Of a stretch of DNA of 64,000 nt, positions 25,534 to 34,823 are shown one piece after another. The stretch is from Chryseobacterium sp. G0162 (GTDB lineage Bacteria; Bacteroidota; Bacteroidia; Flavobacteriales; Weeksellaceae): positions 1,501,001 to 1,565,000 of the forward strand of contig NZ_CP033922.1 of NCBI RefSeq assembly GCF_003815715.1, in the 5' to 3' direction. The position numbers were made by a program, and so were the translations under genes. How positions within the stretch are numbered: position 1 is the stretch's first letter; each line of letters begins with the position of its first letter. The notes under the pieces were generated by a model. The model did no database searches. It was not told the DNA's origin and was given only the letters and a program-made list of their open reading frames with translations.

Positions 25534-25541
25534 TATTTTTG
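25534..25541 (+). promoter_or_regulatory. -7 element for the first POT gene
   Basis: TATTTTTG matches TAnnTTTG and ends 21 bases before ATG 25563. Confidence 0.5.
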
Positions 25542-25562
25542 GGGCAATTGAAATTTGAATAT

Positions 25563-27218
25563 ATGAAGACAAAACATCCTAAAGGGCTGCCCTATCTTTT
25601 CTTTACAGAAATGTGGGAGCGTTTCGGGTACTACCTGATTCTTGGAATCTTTGTTCTGTATGTTATTGAACCTGCCGGTATGAAGGGAGGTCTTGGACTG
25701 CCGGACAAAACTGCTGATGACATTTTCGGAACTTATATTGCGTTAACTTATCTTACTCCATTTATCGGAGGATTTCTTGCCGATAGAGTGCTGGGATACA
25801 TCAAATCTATTTACCTTGGAGGTTTCTTAATGGCCGCAGGATATATTGGGATGGGTGTTTTCAAAGATTTACCTTTATTTTATGCTTCTCTGGCATTAAT
25901 TATTATTGGTAACGGTTTCTTTAAACCTACCATCTCTACCCTTTTAGGAAATCTTTATTCTGAAGAGCCTTATAAAGCGAACAAGGATTCCGGGTACAAT
26001 ATTTTCTACATGGGAATCAATATCGGGGCATTTATCTGTAACATTATTGCTGCATTTATGCGTAATAAGTTCGGTTGGGGTGAGGCCTTCATTACCGCAG
26101 GAGTGGGAATGCTTATTGGTATGGTTATTTTTACAATCGGAAGAAAACATTACATTCACGCAGCACAGATGAAACCTGTGCAGGAAGGTGATACAAAACT
26201 TTCTGAGATCATGCTTAAAGTATTTCTACCAGCCATTGTTGCTGGTGCAATAGGTTGGTTCATTCCTAACAATATCTTTGGGAGTGACAGTACAGATGCC
26301 TTTATTTTTGCATGTGTTCCTGTTATTTACTTCTATGCTTCTCTTTACTTTAAGGCTAAACCTGATGAAAAAGCATCCATCGGTGCATTACTTTCTGTAT
26401 TCCTTATCAGTATGTTTTTCTGGGCAGTTTTCAAGCAGAATGGTACAGCTTTAACAAGATGGGCTAATTATTATACAGACAGAAGTGTTCCTGCATCTTT
26501 GGAAAAACCATTGGAAGGGATCTACATGGTTGATGGAAAAAGCTTTGAAGACAAAGAAGTTCCTGTGTATGATAACCAATTCCGCTCTCAGAAAGATGAC
26601 AACGGAGATACGAAAAAAGAAATCGGAAAAGATGTTTACTTTAAAAACATTACCCCGGAACAACGTGCTGCTCTTGAGAAAAACCCTGAAAGTAAAGTTT
26701 ACTTATACAATACTGAACTATTCCAATCCATTAATCCATTCTGGGTAATTGCACTGACTCCTGTTGTGGTAGGATTCTGGGCTTTGTTAAGAAGAAAAGG
26801 GAAAGAACCTTTAACACCCACCAAAATCGTTTTAGGACTGTTTATTTCAGGATTATCATGTCTGGTAATGGTTTTAGCGGTAATGGCTGGAGATAATGGA
26901 TCTGTAAAAGTTTCTCCATTATGGCTGGTAGCAAGTTACGGTGTAATCACTATTGGGGAATTATGTCTTTCTCCAATGGGGCTTTCTTTCGTTTCCAAGC
27001 TTTCGCCTGCAAGGATTACAGCTTTAATGATGGGAGGTTTCTTCCTTGCCAACTCTGTAGGAAACAAACTTTCAGGAATTCTGGCAAGTACGTGGTACAA
27101 CTATGAAAACAAGACGAATTATTTCCTTGTGAATTTCGGTTTGTTAATATTTGCTACACTTTTAGGCCTTTCAATGCTAAAAAGATTAAATAAAATTATG
27201 AAGGAAAAAGGGCATTAA
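25563..27218 (+). CDS. Proton-dependent di/tripeptide transporter (POT family), first copy
   Basis: A 551-residue POT/PTR2 inner-membrane carrier that imports di- and tripeptides with protons. The ExxER proton/substrate motif is FTEMWERFGYY near residue 20, and the PTR2 signature NGFFKPTISTLLGNLY and GYNIFYMGINIGAF follow. Hydrophobic stretches fit 14 helices; a long hydrophilic insert at about residues 310-390 (VDGKSFEDKEVPVYDNQ onwards) separates two helices, as in the Bacteroidetes subgroup. ATG 25563 is chosen because the earlier TTG overlaps the -7 element. First of three POT genes here; its insert distinguishes it from the other two. Confidence 0.93.
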   Translation: MKTKHPKGLPYLFFTEMWERFGYYLILGIFVLYVIEPAGMKGGLGLPDKTADDIFGTYIALTYLTPFIGGFLADRVLGYIKSIYLGGFLMAAGYIGMGVFKDLPLFYASLALIIIGNGFFKPTISTLLGNLYSEEPYKANKDSGYNIFYMGINIGAFICNIIAAFMRNKFGWGEAFITAGVGMLIGMVIFTIGRKHYIHAAQMKPVQEGDTKLSEIMLKVFLPAIVAGAIGWFIPNNIFGSDSTDAFIFACVPVIYFYASLYFKAKPDEKASIGALLSVFLISMFFWAVFKQNGTALTRWANYYTDRSVPASLEKPLEGIYMVDGKSFEDKEVPVYDNQFRSQKDDNGDTKKEIGKDVYFKNITPEQRAALEKNPESKVYLYNTELFQSINPFWVIALTPVVVGFWALLRRKGKEPLTPTKIVLGLFISGLSCLVMVLAVMAGDNGSVKVSPLWLVASYGVITIGELCLSPMGLSFVSKLSPARITALMMGGFFLANSVGNKLSGILASTWYNYENKTNYFLVNFGLLIFATLLGLSMLKRLNKIMKEKGH

Positions 27219-27240
27219 CCCTTGATATTATAAAGAATAG

Positions 27241-27270
27241 AAAGCTGCGGACCTAGTCCGCAGCTTTTTT
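27241..27270 (+). terminator. Terminator after the first POT gene
   Basis: AAAGCTGCGGAC cta GTCCGCAGCTTT, a 12-base perfect stem ending in a T run. Confidence 0.92.
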
Positions 27271-27292
27271 ATTTAAAAATAAAATTAAAACC

Positions 27293-27322
27293 TTGCCAAA
27301 AACCCAAAATAAACTATATTTG
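27293..27322 (+). promoter_or_regulatory. Complete -33/-7 promoter of the second POT gene
   Basis: TTG (27293-27295), 19-base spacer, TATATTTG (27315-27322): the full Bacteroidetes promoter layout, 27 bases ahead of ATG 27350. Confidence 0.8.
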
Positions 27323-27349
27323 TCAGTCTTAACAAAAATTAACAATAGA

Positions 27350-29104
27350 ATGGATAATATTGAAGCATTGAGTCCTAAACCGGATGAATTTGTAGAGAAT
27401 AAGAATTCCAGACATCCAAAAGGATTGTGGGTTCTGTTCGGAACGGAAATGTGGGAGCGTTTCAACTTTTACGGAATGAGAGCACTTTTAACGCTCTTTA
27501 TGGTAAATTCCTTATTGATAAAAGAAGCTGATGCGGCAATTATCTATGGTGGATTTTTAGCTTTATGTTATTTAACCCCGCTTTTGGGGGGATTTATAGC
27601 TGATAAATATATAGGAAACAGATTTGCAATTATCGTGGGGGGATCCCTTATGGCAATTGGTCAGTTTTTATTATTCATCAGTGCCTCTACTTTCTCTGCG
27701 GATCTTGGAAGCGCTAAGCTTATTATGTGGCTGGCTTTATTTGTTATCATTTTTGGTAATGGATTTTTCAAACCGAACATTTCCTCCATGGTGGGAAGTC
27801 TGTATCCAAAACAGGAAAAATCCAAACTGGATTCTGCATTTACCATTTTCTATATGGGGATCAACATCGGAGCATTCTTAGGACAATTCATTTGCCCATA
27901 CGTAGGAGACGTAAAAGATGCTACTACCGGGATAAGAGATATCTTTGCTTTCAAATGGGGGTTCTTAGCCGCTTCAATTGCAATGGTAATTGGAACTGTA
28001 ACATTCTTTATCCTTAAAAATAAATATGTAGTAACTCCTGAAGGAAGACCTATCGGAGGATTACCAAAAAATAATTCAACGGCAGATTTTGAAGAAGGAG
28101 AATCTCAAACTGCAAAATTCTCTGGTGCATTCCTTGGAGCTACTGTTGCTATATTTGTTGTTCTATTCTTTGTATTCAGGTATTTATTGGTAGGAGAATT
28201 TGGATTCAACTCCATGGAAATGGGACACATGATTAAAGGAATCATCTATCCGTTCATCTATGCAGCTGGTATTTCCTTAGCATTCCTGATTATGTCTTCT
28301 GCTGAAAATAAAATTGAAAGACAGAGAATCTGGGTAATTTATATCGTTTCATTCTTCATTATCTTCTTCTGGGCAGCTTTTGAACAGGCAGGTTCTTCAT
28401 TAACGTTTATTGCAGATAACCAGACTGACAGAAATATTTTTGGATGGAATATGCCTCCTTCAATGGTTCAGATTTTCAACGGAATTTTCGTTGTTTTATT
28501 AGCTTTCCCTTTTAGCTTAATGTGGGATAAGCTAAGAGCTAACGGAAAAGAGCCTGTATCTCCTCTGAAACAAGCTATTGGTCTTGCTGTGATTGCTTTA
28601 AGTTATTTCATCATTGCACACAATGTAAAAGATCTAGGAAACTCAGGTTTACTAGCTATTAAGTGGTTGATGCTTCTTTACTTTATTCAAACTTGTGGTG
28701 AGCTTTGTTTATCTCCAATCGGACTATCATTGGTGGGTAAATTAGCACCAAAAAGATTTGCTTCATTATTGTATGGTGTTTTCTTTATTTCCAATGCTGC
28801 CGGGTATGCTTTAGCAGGTTCATTAGGAGCACTTATCCCTGCAACTGGTGATAAGTTTAAGAAAGCTCAGGAAATTGGAGTTAACTTACAGGATGTTTTA
28901 GATAAAAAAGTAACGCTTACCGCAGATCAGGTTGCTGCATTTGAAAAGGCTCAATTACCATTACACAACCCTACTTTTGTAGGATTTGAGATTCACAACT
29001 TATTTGAATTCTTCATGGTATTTGTTGTACTTTGTGGTATTGCTTCTGTGATCCTAGGTTTACTTTCACCTGTCTTAAAGAAAATGATGCACGGTGTAAA
29101 CTAA
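27350..29104 (+). CDS. Proton-dependent di/tripeptide transporter (POT family), second copy
   Basis: A 584-residue POT carrier. The ExxER motif lies in FGTEMWERFNFYGMRALL, followed by NGFFKPNISSMVGSLYPK and FTIFYMGINIGAFLGQF. The conserved late motif GELCLSPIGLSLVGKLAP is also present. A hydrophilic loop at about residues 500-540 (LQDVLDKKVTLTADQV) is longer than usual. Start at ATG 27350, downstream of a complete promoter; the in-frame TTG at 27293 is the -33 element itself. Own promoter and terminator make it a separate unit from the first copy. Substrates beyond di/tripeptides cannot be read from sequence. Confidence 0.93.
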   Translation: MDNIEALSPKPDEFVENKNSRHPKGLWVLFGTEMWERFNFYGMRALLTLFMVNSLLIKEADAAIIYGGFLALCYLTPLLGGFIADKYIGNRFAIIVGGSLMAIGQFLLFISASTFSADLGSAKLIMWLALFVIIFGNGFFKPNISSMVGSLYPKQEKSKLDSAFTIFYMGINIGAFLGQFICPYVGDVKDATTGIRDIFAFKWGFLAASIAMVIGTVTFFILKNKYVVTPEGRPIGGLPKNNSTADFEEGESQTAKFSGAFLGATVAIFVVLFFVFRYLLVGEFGFNSMEMGHMIKGIIYPFIYAAGISLAFLIMSSAENKIERQRIWVIYIVSFFIIFFWAAFEQAGSSLTFIADNQTDRNIFGWNMPPSMVQIFNGIFVVLLAFPFSLMWDKLRANGKEPVSPLKQAIGLAVIALSYFIIAHNVKDLGNSGLLAIKWLMLLYFIQTCGELCLSPIGLSLVGKLAPKRFASLLYGVFFISNAAGYALAGSLGALIPATGDKFKKAQEIGVNLQDVLDKKVTLTADQVAAFEKAQLPLHNPTFVGFEIHNLFEFFMVFVVLCGIASVILGLLSPVLKKMMHGVN

Positions 29105-29127
29105 CTGCATTAACAAAATATGAATAA

Positions 29128-29156
29128 AACCTCTGCTAAGTCAGAGGTTTTTTTTA
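29128..29156 (+). terminator. Terminator after the second POT gene
   Basis: AACCTCTG ctaagt CAGAGGTT followed by a run of T. Confidence 0.9.
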
Positions 29157-29163
29157 TTTTCGT

Positions 29164-29446
29164 ATGATGGAAATTTCCGAAGATTCTTTATTCCAACCCG
29201 TAAAGGAAATCATTAGACAGTCGCGCGAAAAAGTTTTTCGAATAGCGAATTCTACATTACTGCTTACCTATGGGCAGATTGGAAAACTTATTGTTGAAAA
29301 TGATTACCTATTACTTTCCAGCCAGGATGATAAGAATATTTGCCAACAAATACCTGCTGTATCTCCCAAAAGAAGAAGAATTAAAACAAATCATCGATCA
29401 GGACAGAATTCGTTTTGAACTGAATCAGAAAAATAAAAACCCTTAA
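29164..29446 (+). pseudogene. Remnant of a DUF1016/YhcG-type nuclease gene
   Basis: The first 45 codons from ATG 29164 read like the N-terminal DUF1016 domain of YhcG-type PD-(D/E)XK proteins (PVKEIIRQSREKVFRI, then TLLLTYGQIGKLIVEN). The frame then loses similarity and ends at 29418. In the next forward frame, from about 29342 to the TAA at 29444-29446, the sequence reads NKYLLYLPKEEELKQIIDQD, like the C-terminal end of the same family. Whole family members have about 350 residues, so the middle, including the nuclease core, is deleted and the two ends joined out of frame. It lies between two POT genes and is probably not functional. Confidence 0.7.
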
Positions 29447-29469
29447 TTAAAATTTAATCATATATCATT

Positions 29470-30981
29470 ATGAGCTTAACTTTAGATGAAATACAAAATT
29501 TCAAAGGAAAATACCCTAGACAAATCTGGAGTCTGTTTTTCTCTGAAATGTGGGAACGTTTCTGTTTCTACGGAATGCGTGGAATGCTGGTTTTCTTTAT
29601 GATCTCACAGCTTAATTTCCATGAAAAAGAAGCTAACCTTCAATATGGCGCCACCCAGGCCTTCGTATACGCCTTTACCTTTGTAGGTGGACTTTTTGCT
29701 GATAAAATCTTAGGATTCAGAAAATCCCTGTTTTGGGGTGGGCTTCTGATGATTCTCGGAAGTTTAATTCTGGCCACCGATCCGCACAAATTCTTTTTCC
29801 TTGGAATTGCATTTACTGTAGTAGGAACAGGTTTCTTCAAACCTAATATTTCATCCATGGTAGGCCAGCTTTATAAGCCTAATGATTCGAGAGCAGATGC
29901 TGGTTTTTCCTTGTTTTATGCGGGAATTAACCTAGGTGCTTTATTAGGAGGTTATTTATGTATTGCTATTGGTAAAGGAGAGTTCTTAGGAAATATAATC
30001 GCAGAAGAAATGAGATGGCATATTGCTTTCGGATTGGCTTCGGTAGTAATGGTTATCAGCTTAATCAATTTTGTATTTACTCAAAGAAGATTGGGTACTA
30101 TCGGTTTACAGCCAGGTCATCCATTAGCAGAAACAAAAAGTGCTCCTATTCCAAAATGGAAAGAATATGGTGTGTATGTTCTGTCTTTAATTTTCATTCC
30201 AATCATTATGACCATGGTTGCGAAAACAGAATATACGGATTATTTTATGTGGACAATCGGGCCATTGACTTTGATCTATTTATTCTATGAAATGTCTAAA
30301 GTAACTGCAGCAGAGCGTAAAAAACTTTGGGCAGCCTTAGTATTCATTATCTTTTCCATTATTTTCTGGGGAATTTATGAGCAAAGTGGAGGCTCATTAA
30401 GCATCTTTGCAGCAAAGAACCTTAATAAAGATCTTTTCGGATTAGATCCAAATGGTGTTAATAATTCCGGAGGTGCATTTTTCATTATTTTCCTTGCGCC
30501 GTTAGTTGGTCTTCTTTGGATTTGGCTGAATAAAAGAAAAATTGAACCGAACACGATCATTAAATTCGGATTAGGATTTATTTTCTTAGGGGCAGGATAT
30601 TACGTTTTATTTGCCACCCGATTATTTGCAGATCTTCAAGGAATTACTTCGCTGAACTTCTTTACATTGGCATTACTAATCATTACCCTTGGGGAATTAT
30701 GTCTCTCTCCTATCGGACTATCTATTATGACCAAGCTTTCTACCAAGAACCTTCAGGGAATGATGATGGGAATGTGGTTTCTTGCTTCAGCATACGGCCA
30801 ATATGTTGCCGGAATTATCGGAGCAAGTCTTGCTACAGCAAAAGAAGGCTCTACCAACTATGATGAACTTATCACTTATACCGATGGATATAAACAATTG
30901 GGTTTGTATGCGATAATTGCCGGAGTGGTATTAATTTTGATATCTCCGTTCGTGAAAAAATTAATGCAGGATGTAAAATAA
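29470..30981 (+). CDS. Proton-dependent di/tripeptide transporter (POT family), third copy
   Basis: A 503-residue POT carrier. ExxER is in FSEMWERFCFYGMRGML, then GTGFFKPNISSMVGQLYKP and GFSLFYAGINLGALLGGY, and late GELCLSPIGLSIMTKLST. It lacks the long inserts of the two upstream copies and is closer to the compact bacterial form. It begins 24 bases after the end of the DUF1016 remnant. Its last 80 residues include the final two helices and end in LMQDVK. A secreted thioredoxin gene follows after 42 bases and may be cotranscribed. Confidence 0.93.
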   Translation: MSLTLDEIQNFKGKYPRQIWSLFFSEMWERFCFYGMRGMLVFFMISQLNFHEKEANLQYGATQAFVYAFTFVGGLFADKILGFRKSLFWGGLLMILGSLILATDPHKFFFLGIAFTVVGTGFFKPNISSMVGQLYKPNDSRADAGFSLFYAGINLGALLGGYLCIAIGKGEFLGNIIAEEMRWHIAFGLASVVMVISLINFVFTQRRLGTIGLQPGHPLAETKSAPIPKWKEYGVYVLSLIFIPIIMTMVAKTEYTDYFMWTIGPLTLIYLFYEMSKVTAAERKKLWAALVFIIFSIIFWGIYEQSGGSLSIFAAKNLNKDLFGLDPNGVNNSGGAFFIIFLAPLVGLLWIWLNKRKIEPNTIIKFGLGFIFLGAGYYVLFATRLFADLQGITSLNFFTLALLIITLGELCLSPIGLSIMTKLSTKNLQGMMMGMWFLASAYGQYVAGIIGASLATAKEGSTNYDELITYTDGYKQLGLYAIIAGVVLILISPFVKKLMQDVK

Positions 30982-31023
30982 AAAAATAAGTAATTATGCT
31001 TATTTTTACGTAAATATCAAATT

Positions 31024-31557
31024 ATGAAAAAATTTTTAAGCATAGTTCTCTTATTATTATTAAATTTTAGTTTTGCACAAACTAAATGGATGACTATTGG
31101 AGAGGCTTTAAAAGCTCAAAAGGAAAATCCCAAGAAGATTCTTATTGACTTTTATGCAGACTGGTGCGGACCCTGTAAAATTATGGACAAGAAAACCTAC
31201 GGGCATCCCGTACTGTCCCAGATTTTAAATGAGAACTTCTATCCTGTAAAATTTAATGCAGAAGAAAAAAAGACTATTGAAATTTTTGGAAGAACATTTT
31301 CTAATCCTGATACAGAGCAGAAAAAAGGACGAAATTCTTTACATGAATTTACTCAATATATGAATGTAGGTGCTGTCCCTAGTACTGTATTTTTAGATGA
31401 ACATGGTGACCCCATCACTATTCTTCAGGGAGAATTATCTGCTAAAGAACTGGAACCTTATCTGGAGCTGATCTCAAAGGATCTCTTTAAAAAGATCCGT
31501 ACCAGAGAACAATGGGAAGATTATCAGAAAAAGTTCAAATCTAAAATCAAAGAGTAA
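31024..31557 (+). CDS. Secreted thioredoxin-family protein
   Basis: A 177-residue thioredoxin-fold protein with a signal peptide (MKKFLSIVLLLLLNFSFAQ). The active site is WCGPC (Cys48 and Cys51) in DFYADWCGPCKIMD, the canonical thioredoxin sequence, and the cis-Pro is in VGAVPSTVFLD. The fold carries an insert between the active site and the cis-Pro (GRTFSNPDTEQKKGRNS) seen in periplasmic thioredoxins of Bacteroidetes. It likely acts as a thiol reductant or oxidant in the periplasm. It follows the third POT gene and ends before a terminator at 31599. Confidence 0.9.
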   Translation: MKKFLSIVLLLLLNFSFAQTKWMTIGEALKAQKENPKKILIDFYADWCGPCKIMDKKTYGHPVLSQILNENFYPVKFNAEEKKTIEIFGRTFSNPDTEQKKGRNSLHEFTQYMNVGAVPSTVFLDEHGDPITILQGELSAKELEPYLELISKDLFKKIRTREQWEDYQKKFKSKIKE

Positions 31558-31598
31558 TCAGCCATTAAGTTTTAAACTTTAATAAGCTATATAAACTA

Positions 31599-31630
31599 AG
31601 ACTTTCAATTTTGTTTGGAAGTCTTTTTTA
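31599..31630 (+). terminator. Terminator after the thioredoxin-family gene
   Basis: AGACTTTC...GGAAGTCT (one G-U pair) followed by TTTTTTA. Confidence 0.75.
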
Positions 31631-31693
31631 TTTTCCCGAAATTCGAACCTTTATTTTTCATACCATATTCGATTCCCGAATCTCAGATAAGAA

Positions 31694-33781
31694 ATGACTT
31701 TAGAAACTTCCATAGAATATGTAAAAGGAATAGGTCCGGAAAGAGCCAAACTCATCAAAAGTGTGTTAGGTTTATCCACTGTAGAAGACATGTTGAACTT
31801 CTATCCTATCCGCTATCTGGATAAAAGTAAAATCTATAAAGTTTCTCAGCTTCATGAAGAGTCCAGTCAGGAGATACAGTTTAAAGGAAAGATTACCCAG
31901 GTTCAGGAAATTCAGACTGGAAAAACCAAAAGACTAACGGCCAAGTTCAATGATGAGACAGGCAGTATGGATCTTGTATGGTTTCAGTACTCTAAATGGT
32001 TGAAGGAACAGCTTCCCATTAACCGTGAAGTTTATATTTTTGGGAAAATCAATGTTTTTAACCGTCAGTTTTCTATGCCACATCCTGAAATTGAGGCTGA
32101 GGAAAAGAAAGAAGGCGAAACCCGGTTAAAACCTATTTATCCAAGCTCTGAAAAACTTACGAAAAGAGGGCTCAATCAGAGATTTTTTCAAAATGCTTTA
32201 AGAAATATCTGCAGGGAAATTCCGAATCTTATTGAAGAAAATTTTCCGGAATACTTGATGAAGACATTCAAATTTATGTCACGACAGCATGCTTTTCTAA
32301 ATGTCCATTTTCCAAAAGATCAGGAACATTTTGATAAAGCAGATTTTAGATTAAAATTTGAAGAATCGTTCTTTTTTCAATTGGGATATGGTTTAAAAAA
32401 GCTTCATCACAAAACACAGTCTTATGGTAATCCGTTTCCTATTATAGGCGATCATTTCAATGATTTTTATGAAAATCACCTTCCGTTTGAACTTACTGGT
32501 GCTCAAAAAAGAGTATTAAAGGAGATCAGAATGGATATGAAAAGACCGATTCAGATGAACAGGCTTTTACAGGGGGATGTAGGTTCCGGAAAAACAATGG
32601 TTGCTTTATTAACCATGCTTATTGCCATGGATAATGGCTTTCAAAGCTGTCTGATGGCACCTACTGAGATTCTTGCCCAACAGCATTATAATGGAATTAA
32701 GGATTTACTGGAAAAAACAGGAATCAACATCCGGTTGTTGACAGGTTCTACCAAAATAAAGGAAAGAAGAATTATTCATGAAGAATTGGAAAATGGTACA
32801 CTTTCTATTCTTGTAGGAACTCACGCCGTTTTGGAAGACAAAGTTAAATTCAAAAATCTTGGGTTGTCTATTATCGATGAGCAACATCGATTTGGGGTGG
32901 CACAACGGGCGAAACTTTGGGCTAAAAATAAAATTCCACCCCATATTCTGGTAATGACAGCAACCCCTATTCCAAGAACATTGGCGATGAGTTTTTATTC
33001 GGACCTGGATGTTTCTGTCATTGATGAAATGCCTGTTGGAAGAAAGCCAATCATTACAGCTCACAGAAGGGAAAAAGACAGATTGTATGTCTATAATTTC
33101 TGTAGGGATGAGATCAAAAAAGGGAGACAGATTTATTTTGTTTATCCATTGATTGAAGAGTCTGAAACTCTGGATTACAAAAATCTGATGGAAGGTTTGG
33201 AGCATGTCATGGACTTCTTCTCTGATTACAATGTTACCATGCTGCATGGGAAAATGAAACCGGATGAAAAAGATGCGGCTATGGCTTATTTCGCCTCAGG
33301 AAAAGCAGAGATTATGGTAGCCACTACGGTTATTGAAGTAGGGGTAAATGTTCCAAATGCTTCTGTAATGGTTATTGAAAGTTCTGAGAGGTTTGGGCTT
33401 TCACAGCTTCATCAGCTCAGGGGACGTGTAGGAAGAGGCGCAGAACAGAGCTATTGCATTCTGATGACATCCGATAAGTTATCTAAAGAAAGCAGAACCC
33501 GTATTAAAACGATGACCGAAACTAACGACGGCTTTAAAATTTCTGAGGTTGATATGCAGCTTCGTGGTCCTGGTGATATTTTAGGAACCCAGCAAAGTGG
33601 TGTGGTTGATTTTAAAAGACTAGATTTGGTGAATGACTCGGCCATCATTAAGACCACTAAAAATACCGTTGACAAAATCCTTGAAGCTGATCCTATGCTA
33701 ACAAGACAGGACAATCTGATTATTAAAAACTACTACATAAAGTACTACAAAGGGAAAAATAAATGGAGTAAAATTTCATAA
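31694..33781 (+). CDS. recG: ATP-dependent DNA helicase RecG
   Basis: RecG (695 aa) remodels stalled forks and branch-migrates Holliday junctions. The N-terminal wedge/OB domain includes GIGPERAKLIKSVLG and the region to about residue 230. Helicase motifs follow: Walker A GDVGSGKT (about residue 295), motif Ia APTEILAQQH, DEQH box IIDEQHRFG (about 395), motif III TATPIPRT, and motifs V/VI in TTVIEVGVNVPNAS and QLRGRVGRG. A TRG-type segment (GPGDILGTQQSGV) completes it. Full length; it is a single gene on the plus strand. Confidence 0.97.
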   Translation: MTLETSIEYVKGIGPERAKLIKSVLGLSTVEDMLNFYPIRYLDKSKIYKVSQLHEESSQEIQFKGKITQVQEIQTGKTKRLTAKFNDETGSMDLVWFQYSKWLKEQLPINREVYIFGKINVFNRQFSMPHPEIEAEEKKEGETRLKPIYPSSEKLTKRGLNQRFFQNALRNICREIPNLIEENFPEYLMKTFKFMSRQHAFLNVHFPKDQEHFDKADFRLKFEESFFFQLGYGLKKLHHKTQSYGNPFPIIGDHFNDFYENHLPFELTGAQKRVLKEIRMDMKRPIQMNRLLQGDVGSGKTMVALLTMLIAMDNGFQSCLMAPTEILAQQHYNGIKDLLEKTGINIRLLTGSTKIKERRIIHEELENGTLSILVGTHAVLEDKVKFKNLGLSIIDEQHRFGVAQRAKLWAKNKIPPHILVMTATPIPRTLAMSFYSDLDVSVIDEMPVGRKPIITAHRREKDRLYVYNFCRDEIKKGRQIYFVYPLIEESETLDYKNLMEGLEHVMDFFSDYNVTMLHGKMKPDEKDAAMAYFASGKAEIMVATTVIEVGVNVPNASVMVIESSERFGLSQLHQLRGRVGRGAEQSYCILMTSDKLSKESRTRIKTMTETNDGFKISEVDMQLRGPGDILGTQQSGVVDFKRLDLVNDSAIIKTTKNTVDKILEADPMLTRQDNLIIKNYYIKYYKGKNKWSKIS

Positions 33782-34376
33782 AAAAACCGCAGAAAAAAAG
33801 ATTTTCCTGCGGCCCCTTATAAAACTGTTATTTAGAAGAAATTACTTTTGGTCTGTTCTAAAAATTTATTTTAATAGCTTATACTTAATATTTTGTGATG
33901 TGGTGTGAAAATATCTATATATTATTTGAAGATAAGTCATCACTATTAAAATAAATTATAAAAAAACAAAATGAATTATTTTTCCAACTTGCTTATTATA
34001 AAAACTAACTGTGTTTAGGTGGAGATGAGGGAATGAAACGAATAAAAATATCTCCAACTATTTCAAGTTTTCATGATTGTACCGTTTTGTTTAAAGATCT
34101 TCTATGCTTTAAAATTGGAAATGAATATAACTCATTTTGTTTACATCGTGATTTATATATTTTACTGTAGAAACAATTACTTCTCATTCATTTATATCTT
34201 CATGTATATAATTAAATTTGTGTCACTAAGTTTACATTTACAAATGTCTGAATATTAACCGTCTTCTTTTTTATATTATTTCAGTTATTAGTTATAAAAT
34301 TTTCACCTTAATGTGAATATTATACAATAAATAACATCCCATTCTCTTTAAATGGAAACCAGAAACTTACTGTTCA
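33782..34376. other. Long AT-rich intergenic region without recognised gene
   Basis: About 600 bases between recG and the pseudo-receiver gene. A weak hairpin CCGCAG...CTGCGG at 33787-33812 may end the recG transcript but has no T run. The remainder is very AT-rich, with only short frames lacking coding character. TAAATTTG at about 34212 resembles a -7 element but points at no gene. No tRNA, repeat or riboswitch recognised. Confidence 0.5.
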
Positions 34377-34823
34377 TCATACTTTTAGAATAAAATTATC
34401 TTTGTTTAATCCTGAAGTATGATACTGCCAGTTTATTGTAATAACCTCTGTAAGTACCTTTTTTAAAGTCCCAAAATCGGTAGGTTTTCTGATACAAATA
34501 TTGTTTCCTTTTACAAAGGTTTCTTCAATTTCACTCTCAGAGATCTCTTCACCATAAATAGCTGTCACCATGTTGCTGAACTTTTGATGGGCTCTTACTT
34601 CATCAATGCATTCCATACTGTCTTTTCCGGGAATGGTATATTTGATAAAAACAATTTCGGGAACTACAGCATCATCATTATTGAGATACTCCATCAAATC
34701 TTTTCCATTATTAAAACATTGAACTTTTATAGAGATCTTCAACTCTTTAAATATATTTTTAAAAAAAATTAAGGTGTTTTCATCGTTATCAGCTACAATT
34801 ACGTTCAGAAATTCTTTATTCAT
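34377..34823 (-). CDS. Receiver-domain protein lacking the phospho-acceptor Asp
   Basis: A 148-residue stand-alone receiver (CheY-like) domain. The beta1 acidic pocket is present (VIVADNDEN, Asp12 and Asp14) and the beta5 Lys-Pro is kept (ICIRKPTDF, Lys113). At the end of beta3, where Asp normally receives phosphate, the sequence is VFIKYTIPG, with Lys61. The switch Ser/Thr region is also altered (TAIYGEE). Phosphorylation is therefore unlikely, making it a pseudo-receiver. Its start overlaps the end of the AraC-type gene by 8 bases, so translation is probably coupled and the proteins may act together. No histidine kinase nearby. Confidence 0.85.
   Translation of the reverse strand: MNKEFLNVIVADNDENTLIFFKNIFKELKISIKVQCFNNGKDLMEYLNNDDAVVPEIVFIKYTIPGKDSMECIDEVRAHQKFSNMVTAIYGEEISESEIEETFVKGNNICIRKPTDFGTLKKVLTEVITINWQYHTSGLNKDNFILKV

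Noticed and set aside
32705..33247. A 180-codon minus-strand open frame inside recG
   Set aside because: Antisense shadow of the RecG helicase motifs; no signal, family or start context, and recG is complete on the other strand.
34073..34258. A 61-codon plus-strand frame in the recG-receiver gap
   Set aside because: Ile/Phe/Tyr-rich translation of AT-rich DNA, no start context and no family; not supported as a gene.
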